Virus record (IMG/VR): IMGVR_UViG_3300009448_000018
Location: 1-22,464 of that record
DNA: 22,464 bases
Strand: one strand, 5' to 3'
DNA from: a virus
Under the pieces are notes generated by a model. The model was not told the DNA's origin, ran no database searches, and saw only the letters and a program-made list of their open reading frames with translations. The translations under genes were made by a program, and so were the position numbers. Below, one piece after another: positions 1 through 4,724 of the stretch (its first letter is position 1; each line of letters starts with the position of its first letter).

Positions 1-16
1 GCGCGGGGTGGAACGC

Positions 17-52
17 GGGGAGGGATGACGATACGGGGAGGGATGACGATAC
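17..52. repeat. Two tandem copies of an 18-bp unit
   Basis: The unit GGGGAGGGATGACGATAC occurs exactly at 17-34 and 35-52, followed by a partial third copy (GGGGA, 53-57). There is no gene context. It lies at the very edge of the window, so the array may extend further left. Confidence 0.85.
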
Positions 53-295
53 GGGGAAGCGTGGAGGCGACGCTCGGCGGATGGTGGTACGTCGATGCGA
101 CGATGCGCACACGTGGCCCTAGTACCTCATTCGTTCACAAAAAAAACCTACGTGGGTGGGAGGAGGGGGGTTTCAAGCCGTTTTTCTTTTCGCCGGGGGG
201 GGCTGCGGGCTGTGAACGAGTGGGCCACTAGGGATACGTGTGGGCGTATATGGACTGGTGACACTGGACGCACGCTGCGTACCGTCGCCTCTGCA

Positions 296-463
296 TTTCG
301 TTGTTTCGATACGGCCTAGTTCGCCGCCTCGTCGAGGCCTCTCATCCGCGTTTCGTTGTTTCGACGCCGCCCCACAATCAGGCCGTTCCATATCCCGCAG
401 CGGCGCAGCTGGCCTCTGTGCTTCGACGCGGCGCAGCTGGCTTCCGTGCTGCGCCGTATCGAA
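296..463. repeat. Cluster of short direct and inverted repeats (TTCGAYRCSGC motif)
   Basis: The motif TTCGAYRCSGC is present at 305-315, 360-370 and 422-432, with an inverted copy at 453-463 that is the exact 11-bp complement of the first. A 14-bp direct repeat (TTTCGTTGTTTCGA) at 296-309 and 351-364 overlaps two of these. The array resembles a set of protein-binding sites, but no binding protein can be named. Chance recurrence in GC-rich DNA cannot be fully excluded. Confidence 0.5.
400..455. repeat. Imperfect 28-bp tandem repeat
   Basis: Two units lie at 400-427 and 428-455. Each begins GCGGCGCAGCTGGC, contains the palindrome CAGCTG, and ends near a TTCGA-type motif. They differ at only a few positions in the second half. 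The repeat lies inside the motif cluster at 296-463. Confidence 0.7.
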
Positions 464-724
464 GCGTTTCTGCCGCGTGGAGGCGCTTATTCCCCGACAC
501 GCCAAGCCCTTCCGCGACGATGCGCAGATTCCATACACCTTCTATTTGAGGGTTCATGCACGCTTCATTGGGTGGTGTGGAGGCGCTTCTGTTGGCTGCT
601 TCGCTCGTCTTCGCCTCTGCGCGTCCCGGTTGTGCCGCTGCGTTGCGGCTTTGGGCGCGGTTGTGCTTCTTTGCGTTTTCCCGCGTTTGGTGCGGCCTTC
701 GCTTTCGGCGTTTTTGTGTTGTGT

Positions 725-741
725 GGGGGCTGTTCGCCCCC
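725..741 (-). terminator. GC hairpin just after the leftward Ala-rich gene
   Basis: On the minus strand the hairpin reads GGGGGC, loop GAACA, GCCCCC: a 6-bp stem beginning a few bases after the TAA of the leftward gene. No U-tract follows, so this is not a classical intrinsic terminator. The position right after a stop codon still suggests a role in ending or protecting the transcript. Confidence 0.45.
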
Positions 742-744
742 GGC

Positions 745-1071
745 TTACGCTTCTGCGTGGCGCGCTGCTGCGGCGCTTGCGCGGGCGGCTTCGCTCTCGT
801 CCGTGCCGTCTGTCGTCTCGCTCTGCGGGTCGCGGGCGTTCCGTGCGTTGCGGGCGGCGGCGCTTCCGTGTGCGCGGGCTGCGTTCTCGTGCTCGGCTGC
901 GGCGGCGTGGTTCCCGGCTGCGCGCTGCGCTGCGGCGGCGGCTCTGTGCGCGTCGCGGGCGGCGGCGTGGCTTGCTGCGCCCGTCGCGTGGCTGGCGGCG
1001 TTCTCGTCGTTCGTCTGGGCGGCGTGGCTGGCTGCGATGGCGCGGGCGGTGCGGGCTGCGGCTGCTGTCAT
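745..1071 (-). CDS. Small alanine-rich leftward protein (108 aa), function unknown
   Basis: I do not recognise a named family. The product is 43% alanine (47 of 108 residues) and otherwise rich in His, Arg, Asn and Glu. The motif SHA recurs three times in the first 40 residues. It is followed by long Ala/His/Arg stretches with helical periodicity (about residues 35-80) and then an acidic Ser/Thr/Asp/Glu segment (about 80-93). It is predicted soluble and mostly helical, with no signal peptide or membrane segment. The start is chosen by an AGGAG ribosome binding site eight bases before ATG 1071 and by a near-consensus promoter about 50 bases upstream. It is the only gene in the window read leftward. 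A hairpin follows the stop. The composition and the matching promoter and ribosome binding site argue for a real gene despite open frames all round. It could be a DNA-associated or structural helper protein, but this is speculative. Confidence 0.65.
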   Translation of the reverse strand: MTAAAARTARAIAASHAAQTNDENAASHATGAASHAAARDAHRAAAAAQRAAGNHAAAAEHENAARAHGSAAARNARNARDPQSETTDGTDESEAARASAAAARHAEA

Positions 1072-1120
1072 GGTCGTGGCTCCTGTCCTGTGGGCTGCGT
1101 CGTGCCGCCCGATCGTCCCC

Positions 1121-1149
1121 ATCATACCATGCCGCGAGCGCCGTGTCAA
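1121..1149 (-). promoter_or_regulatory. Leftward sigma70-type promoter for the Ala-rich gene
   Basis: On the minus strand there is TTGACA (1149-1144), a 17-bp spacer and TATGAT (1126-1121), with TGG just before the -10 giving an extended -10. The predicted start near 1114 leaves a leader of about 43 bases with an AGGAG before ATG 1071. The -35 is perfect and the -10 matches five of six consensus bases. Confidence 0.75.
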
Positions 1150-1610
1150 GCCCCTCCCGCGCCCGAGGCCATGCTCGCTCTGCATATCTACCCTGCGTCG
1201 GACGCATGGCTCGCCGCCGCGCCGCCCCCTCGCGTCTGGGTTGTGCGCTCGCCCGCCTGCTCGCGCCGCGTGTCTCGCGTCTGGGTTGTGCGCTCGCCCG
1301 CCTGCTCGCGGCGCGTGTCTCGCGTCCGGGTTGTGCGCTCGCCCGCCTGCTCGCGGCGCGTGTCTCGCGTCCGGGTTGTGGGGCTGTGGTGTTGCGTCTG
1401 TTGGTTGTTGCCCGCCCGCGTTGCGGCGTCGCTGCGCTGCGTCCTCTGGTTGTCGCCCCCGGGGGCCGTTTTGCGCTGCCCCCCCATATAGATGCGGATG
1501 CGAAAGTAGCGGGGGGACCCCGCTTCGTCGCGCGTCGTATCGACAATTAATGCCCCCCATACCCCTCCATACGCCCACGTACGTAAATGCGCATACGTTC
1601 CTTTTACCAC
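1150..1610. other. Divergent intergenic region with 45-bp repeats
   Basis: This stretch separates the leftward promoter (1144-1149) from the rightward promoter (1611-1639). It contains the 45-bp tandem array at 1231-1380 and a C7 run near 1479-1485, and becomes more A/T-rich after about 1540. Open frames cross it in several frames, but their translations are simple 15-residue repeats because 45 is divisible by three. I see no supported gene. It is a candidate regulatory or replication-control region. Confidence 0.5.
1231..1380. repeat. 45-bp tandem repeat, 3.3 copies
   Basis: Units lie at 1231-1275, 1276-1320 and 1321-1365, with a 15-bp partial copy at 1366-1380. Each starts CGCGTCTGGG or CGCGTCCGGG and ends GCGTGTCT. 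Units differ at only one or two positions (C/G in the middle, T/C near the start). The array has no spacers, so it is not CRISPR. Near-identity suggests recent expansion or selection on the unit. Confidence 0.93.
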
Positions 1611-1639
1611 TTGACACGCACCCCGCAGCGTGATACAAT
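1611..1639 (+). promoter_or_regulatory. Rightward promoter for the RyR-domain gene
   Basis: TTGACA (1611-1616), a 17-bp spacer, then TACAAT (1634-1639), with TGA before the -10 giving an extended -10. The predicted start is near 1646, followed by a leader of about 37 bases carrying AAGGAAG before ATG 1683. CACG and CGTG sit as an inverted repeat separated by 10 bp inside the promoter, the same arrangement as in the promoter at 2882. Confidence 0.8.
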
Positions 1640-1682
1640 ACTTTGTCGATACTACGCAACAACAACAAAGGAAGTGTTTTCG

Positions 1683-2051
1683 ATGAAGTACTCTGAACAG
1701 GATATCGACGTAGTGGCATGTATCGCCCACCAAGCGAACAAGGCATACTGCGAATCAATAGGCGACGCCTCGCAGCCGAATTGGACCGAAGCTCCTGAAT
1801 GGCAAAAAGCCTCCGCCCGCAATGGCGTACGGTTCCACCTCGACAACCCTAAGGCCAACGCCTCTGCGAGCCACGAAAACTGGTACACCGAAAAGGAAGC
1901 CGACGGGTGGTCTTACGGCCCTGTGAAGGACCCCGACAACAAGCGACACCCCTGCTTCGTGGCCTACAAGGAATTGCCGGTCGAGCAGCAGATAAAGGAC
2001 CACATCTTCCGGTCCATCGTCCACGCGATGAGCAGTATCCGGGGGCTGTGA
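1683..2051 (+). CDS. Stand-alone RyR-domain protein (122 aa)
   Basis: This is a single RyR-type domain, the module repeated in ryanodine receptors and found alone in some bacterial and phage proteins. The signature is clear. Residues 31-56 resemble the usual lead-in (EAPEWQ, ARNGVRFHLDNP). Residues 63-98 carry the core SHENW..EK..DGW.YG..KD...K.HPC...Y.ELP, followed by a helix with KDHIFRSIV (105-113). The protein is essentially the domain and nothing else; no membrane segment or catalytic motif is visible. ATG 1683 is preceded by AAGGAAG and a strong promoter; a longer in-frame opening from 1587 would begin upstream of the transcription start and is rejected. It is first in a rightward block with the genes at 2053 and 2315. 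The domain's ligand in phages is unknown to me; small-molecule or protein binding is plausible. Confidence 0.85.
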   Translation: MKYSEQDIDVVACIAHQANKAYCESIGDASQPNWTEAPEWQKASARNGVRFHLDNPKANASASHENWYTEKEADGWSYGPVKDPDNKRHPCFVAYKELPVEQQIKDHIFRSIVHAMSSIRGL

Positions 2052-2052
2052 C

Positions 2053-2418
2053 ATGTCTAATTCGGACGCGTCACCCAAGGCAATCGAGCTTTCCTACTCC
2101 GAAGTATGGGCCGCTTTCGACGCCATGCCGAAGATTATGAGAGAAGCAGTTTCTAGGGCCGCTTTCGAATACGACACGATAGCTATCCTCGCGGACTACA
2201 ACGCGAGGAAGAACGACATTTTCAACAGCGTCACGCCGTATGAATACACCCAGGTAATGGAGTCTAATTTTCGGCGCGACGCCATGGAACATTCAGTCAC
2301 AAAGGCAGAAAAGAATGGACAATACATCCTCACTCGTCGACGCTTACACAAAGTTCATGTTGGATATGAACCAGAGCGAACGGACGTTCACCGCGAAGCA
2401 CCAACACAGCGTCGATGA
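2053..2418 (+). CDS. Hypothetical protein (121 aa) overlapping the next gene
   Basis: I do not recognise a family. The first 80 residues look like a normal soluble, mainly helical protein (YSEVWAAFDAMP, AVSRAAFEYD). The last 35 residues are Arg/His-rich and lie entirely within the start of the following gene. ATG 2053 begins one base after the RyR stop codon, and a G-run in the preceding codons could serve as the ribosome binding site, so translational coupling is likely. The 104-base overlap with the gene at 2315 is unusually long for this window. Either the C-terminus is genuinely dual-coded, or a frameshift has displaced the stop. The N-terminal part is more secure than the tail. Confidence 0.6.
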   Translation: MSNSDASPKAIELSYSEVWAAFDAMPKIMREAVSRAAFEYDTIAILADYNARKNDIFNSVTPYEYTQVMESNFRRDAMEHSVTKAEKNGQYILTRRRLHKVHVGYEPERTDVHREAPTQRR

Positions 2419-2872
2419 TATCGTCGACTTCAACACGCTGTGGAAAAACGACGTCGGAACCAACAAGGTCATCGTGTTCAAGCTTCCGGATGCAGTGCGA
2501 ATCAAGAAGACGGCGGAATACCAAGGTGCGAACATGGCCACCCCGTCTCTGCAAATCGGGGACGACTCAGCCGCGTCGGTGCAGAAAACCCCTTGGCGCG
2601 TCAGCCTCGCCTCGATGAAGAAACAAGTCGCGAAGGTTGAATACCTGTATCCGGAAACACTCCCGCACATGACGATCGCCGTTTTGACGCTTCACAATGG
2701 CTACGCCTTGCAGGGCATGTCGGCCCCGGCAGACCCAACCAACTTCGATGCCGAGAAGGGCAAGGAGTTCGCTTACGAGGATGCGATCCGCAAGATGTGG
2801 AGCCTCGAAGCCTACCTGATGCGTGAATACCTACACGGCAGCATCACTGTTGACCCGCGCCGCTGGGAATAG
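2315..2872 (+). CDS. N4 gp49/Sf6 gp66-family phage protein (185 aa)
   Basis: The C-terminal part (about residues 101-172) matches the N4_Gp49/Sf6_Gp66 family: a beta-strand segment (VEYLYPETLPHMTIAVLTL), then NGY..QG.SA..DP.NFD...G...AYEDAIRKMWSLEAYLMRE. This family is widespread in phages and its biochemical role is not established. Residues 1-100 form an extra N-terminal extension not needed for the domain. ATG 2315 lacks a strong ribosome binding site (GAAAAGA upstream), and ATG 2357 or 2366 are alternatives. Codons between 2315 and 2534 end mainly in C or G, as in the rest of the block, which supports the longer form. It overlaps the upstream gene by 104 bases. A promoter for the next gene follows the stop. 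Confidence 0.85.
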   Translation: MDNTSSLVDAYTKFMLDMNQSERTFTAKHQHSVDDIVDFNTLWKNDVGTNKVIVFKLPDAVRIKKTAEYQGANMATPSLQIGDDSAASVQKTPWRVSLASMKKQVAKVEYLYPETLPHMTIAVLTLHNGYALQGMSAPADPTNFDAEKGKEFAYEDAIRKMWSLEAYLMREYLHGSITVDPRRWE

Positions 2873-2881
2873 CATCGGGTA

Positions 2882-2910
2882 TTGACACGGGCATGCCCTC
2901 GTGATACACT
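2882..2910 (+). promoter_or_regulatory. Rightward promoter for the gene at 2942
   Basis: TTGACA (2882-2887), a 17-bp spacer, then TACACT (2905-2910), with TGA before the -10. The spacer contains the palindrome GGGCATGCCC flanked by CACG and CGTG. The predicted start is near 2917, and AAGGAG lies in the short leader before ATG 2942. Confidence 0.75.
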
Positions 2911-2941
2911 GCGGGGGCGTGCAACCTTAAGGAGCATTATC

Positions 2942-3343
2942 ATGACTGACAAGTCCCAAGCCGCACCGGCCAATCCGGTTCCCGGCCCGCAGAGCACGAA
3001 AACCGTCGCCCCCGCAACCAACGTCGACAAGGACGAAGCCGCCGAAAAGAAAGCTCAGGCCGAGGCGGAAAAGATCAAGGCCGAAGCGTTGGCCGCTGGA
3101 TCCAAGGACGACGAAAAGGCACTCGAAAAAGTGCTCGACGCCGACGCCGAAAAACACCCTGAGCCGATTCTCGAACGCGACGATGAGCCGGCTTGGTACG
3201 CCGAAGGTCGCGCTGCGATCACCAAGCTGCGCCGCCTCGTCTCGCTGATTCCGCGTGAAACCCCCGACGAACACAAAGTCTGGGGTGCGGCTGGCATTTC
3301 GCTGACTCTCGGCGACCTGCGGGCGTTGGCCCGCGAAGCCTAA
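2942..3343 (+). CDS. Charged Ala/Lys/Glu-rich hypothetical protein (133 aa)
   Basis: I do not recognise a family. Residues 1-28 are a Pro/Ala/Thr-rich, probably disordered leader. Residues 29-75 are a highly charged Ala/Glu/Lys/Asp helix (EAAEKKAQAEAEKIKAEALA). The C-terminal 50 residues are more ordered (WYAEGRAAITKLRRLVSLIP, then WGAAGISLTLGDLRALAREA) and are the likely functional part. ATG 2942 follows AAGGAG by seven bases; the longer opening from 2882 would start inside the promoter and is rejected. It is apparently monocistronic from its own promoter, with the hairpin and promoter at 3359-3400 after it. It sits immediately before the packaging genes, a position often holding early or regulatory functions, but nothing in the sequence proves a role. 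Confidence 0.75.
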   Translation: MTDKSQAAPANPVPGPQSTKTVAPATNVDKDEAAEKKAQAEAEKIKAEALAAGSKDDEKALEKVLDADAEKHPEPILERDDEPAWYAEGRAAITKLRRLVSLIPRETPDEHKVWGAAGISLTLGDLRALAREA

Positions 3344-3358
3344 TATTCCTGGCATGAC

Positions 3359-3387
3359 TTGACTTCGGGCCAGTAGCGTGGTAAACT
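3359..3387 (+). promoter_or_regulatory. Promoter upstream of the HNH gene
   Basis: TTGACT (3359-3364), a 17-bp spacer and TAAACT (3382-3387), with TGG before the -10. The predicted start is near 3394, leaving a leader of about 27 bases before ATG 3421. The -10 hexamer lies within the loop of the inverted repeat at 3369-3400. Confidence 0.65.
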
Positions 3388-3400
3388 TCCACCTACTGGC
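3369..3400 (+). promoter_or_regulatory. 12-bp inverted repeat centred on a -10 box
   Basis: GCCAGTAG (3369-3376) pairs with CTACTGGC (3393-3400). After a one-base bulge, GTGG (3378-3381) pairs with CCAC (3389-3392). The loop TAAACTT contains the -10 of the promoter at 3359-3387. It could be an operator, a terminator of the upstream transcript (only a weak T-rich stretch follows), or a cruciform-forming element. Confidence 0.7.
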
Positions 3401-3420
3401 TTCGTCGTATTTGGATCCCA

Positions 3421-3882
3421 ATGTCCCAACTACTTGAAAAATACATAGACTCATGGATGCCTGAGCCAAACACTGGTTGCTGCATTTGGCTTGGTTTTGT
3501 GAACGGGTCGAATCAAAAAAGGCCCAGGGTTACGATCAAAAATAAACAGTATTACTTGACCCGGCTTGTGTGTGAGGAAACCCACGGACCACTACGGGAC
3601 GACGAGGTAGGAAGGCACACGTGTCACGTGGAGGTGTGTATTAACCCGCAACACATAATTCCTGGAACACAAACCGACAACGAACGCGACAAATCACCAG
3701 AAAAACGCAGCAACGCTTCCCGTAAAGCTGCCGTTAGTCGCGCAGCTAATAGAGGCCGTGAAATCGGAGTAAGACAAAAACGCGGCTGGTGGATATTTGA
3801 ACCTCACAAAGATAGGCTCCACAGCCGACATTTAACACTGGACGCCGCCAACGAGGCAGCTAGGGGGTTTCATGCCAGCTAA
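3421..3882 (+). CDS. HNH homing-type endonuclease (153 aa)
   Basis: This is an HNH_3-like endonuclease. GCCIWLG (19-25) and RLVCEETHGPL (48-58) lead into the HNH core RHTCHVEVCINPQHIIPGTQTDN (starting at residue 65), with His66, Cys68, Cys73, Asn75 and His78 as likely metal or catalytic residues. Residues 88-120 are a basic linker. The tail (GWWIFEPHKD...LTLDAANEAARG) resembles DNA-binding add-ons of homing enzymes. The enzyme would cut DNA lacking its own gene and so spread by repair copying. The base composition is visibly richer in A/T than neighbours, consistent with acquisition. ATG 3421 has only a weak GGAT upstream. The end overlaps the terminase small-subunit start by 11 bases. It has its own promoter at 3359. 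Confidence 0.88.
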   Translation: MSQLLEKYIDSWMPEPNTGCCIWLGFVNGSNQKRPRVTIKNKQYYLTRLVCEETHGPLRDDEVGRHTCHVEVCINPQHIIPGTQTDNERDKSPEKRSNASRKAAVSRAANRGREIGVRQKRGWWIFEPHKDRLHSRHLTLDAANEAARGFHAS

Positions 3883-4336
3883 CTTGCCTCGCGACCTCAT
3901 TCCACTACCCACCATGCCTTTCGATTATCGCCCTGACTCCCTGCCGCTGGACATAGAGGAATGCCGCACTGCGATTTGGAGGGCACGAGGTAACATCACC
4001 GTTGCGGCGGATATCCTTAAGGTCACGTCCAACAGGCTTCGCGGTTTCGTCTCCCGTTCCCCCTATCTTTCGGCGGAACTGAACGAAGCCAAAGAGCAAT
4101 TGAAGGATCTAGCGGAAGACACGGTCTACGACGCGTTGACTGACGCGGACGACAAAGGTCGTCGCGACGCAATGGCGCGTTTCGTGTTGCAGGGTATCGG
4201 CAAAGATCGCGGTTGGGGTTCAGGTGGCTCGAAAATTCAGATCGACAATTCGAAGGGCGGGACGGTCATTGTGGGCTGGGCTGACGGAACAATATTCCAG
4301 CCCGAAGCCCAAGAGAAAGTGATCGACCATGATTGA
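3872..4336 (+). CDS. terS: Terminase small subunit (154 aa)
   Basis: This is the small, DNA-recognising subunit of the packaging motor. Residues 30-65 look like a helix-turn-helix ([37 protein letters not shown]), followed by a helical segment ([23 protein letters not shown]) and [20 protein letters not shown], a pattern common in phage small terminases and a likely oligomerisation region. The C-terminus ([16 protein letters not shown]) may contact the large subunit. ATG 3872 follows a GGGGG ribosome binding site; the internal ATG 3914 has none. It overlaps the HNH gene upstream by 11 bases and the HNH-like gene downstream by 8 bases, so it is sandwiched between two probable mobile genes. The call rests on the fold pattern and position before terL. 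Confidence 0.82.
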   Translation: MPANLPRDLIPLPTMPFDYRPDSLPLDIEECRTAIWRARGNITVAADILKVTSNRLRGFVSRSPYLSAELNEAKEQLKDLAEDTVYDALTDADDKGRRDAMARFVLQGIGKDRGWGSGGSKIQIDNSKGGTVIVGWADGTIFQPEAQEKVIDHD

Positions 4337-4724
4337 AGTCGAAAAACCAGTTTGGCGCGGCCCTGCTTTTAAGCGTGAATACGACCGACAGTACCGCGAG
4401 TACAACAAAGAAGAAGTGCTGCGTCGCCAGCGTGATTGGTACGACCGCAACCGAGGTAAAAAGATTGCCTCGGTTCGTTCCCGGCAAGATCACAAAATCA
4501 ACAAAGCTCAATTGGATCGTAAGTACAGTGCGGAAATCCAAAAGTTTTACACAGAGGCTCGTCGCCTTACCGATCAGACTGGTGTGGTACATACCGTTGA
4601 TCACGTTTGGCCGCTCAACGGTAAACATAGTTGCGGGCTTCACGTTCCGTGGAATATGCAAATTCTTACGCAGGCCGCTAATGACTCCAAGGGTAATAAC
4701 GAGCCAGAGGTATGGTGGGAATGA
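4329..4724 (+). CDS. HNH/endonuclease VII-like nuclease between terS and terL (131 aa)
   Basis: The C-terminal half carries a phage nuclease signature. [10 protein letters not shown] (90-99) supplies the Asp91-His92 pair; [12 protein letters not shown] (103-114) and ANDSKGN (117-123) supply the remaining conserved His, Asn and Lys. This pattern is usual in HNH-type or endonuclease VII-like phage proteins. The N-terminal half (10-70) is a strongly basic, Tyr/Arg-rich helix likely to bind DNA. In some phages an HNH protein beside the large terminase takes part in packaging cleavage, so a packaging helper is an alternative to a homing enzyme. ATG 4329 overlaps terS by eight bases, and the stop overlaps the terL start as ATGA. 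Codons are rich in T-ending forms, as in the first third of terL. Confidence 0.8.
   Translation: MIEVEKPVWRGPAFKREYDRQYREYNKEEVLRRQRDWYDRNRGKKIASVRSRQDHKINKAQLDRKYSAEIQKFYTEARRLTDQTGVVHTVDHVWPLNGKHSCGLHVPWNMQILTQAANDSKGNNEPEVWWE

Larger units (their letters stand above)
1..744. other. GC-rich left region with no convincing gene
   Basis: Several frames stay open here, but their translations are arginine-, alanine- or cysteine-rich with no recognisable domain, which is what GC-rich DNA with few A/T-rich stop codons gives by chance. The minus strand is poor in T from about 550 rightwards, as if the leftward gene ending at 745 belonged to a longer leftward unit. I could not find another start with a ribosome binding site. 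The stretch holds G6 and G7 runs, an A8 run at 139-146 and the repeats listed separately. It may be noncoding (replication, packaging or regulatory), or it may be an assembly edge. Confidence 0.5.

Noticed and set aside
130-151. Possible leftward terminator formed by a short inverted repeat before the T8 run (A8 on the plus strand)
   Set aside because: The stem has only three good pairs with a mismatch, so the run of eight T is not preceded by a stable hairpin.
1231-1380. CRISPR-like array
   Set aside because: The units are directly adjacent with no unique spacers and no nearby cas gene.
1188-1487. Leftward open frame through the 45-bp array (99 codons from ATG 1487)
   Set aside because: The translation is mostly the repeat itself, there is no convincing promoter or ribosome binding site, and all frames through a 45-bp array stay open together.
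240-1633. Long rightward open frames of more than 400 codons in the left region
   Set aside because: They overlap each other in several frames, have extreme Arg/Ala/Cys or Ser composition, no domain and no usable ribosome binding site. They reflect few stop codons in GC-rich DNA and oppose the supported leftward gene.
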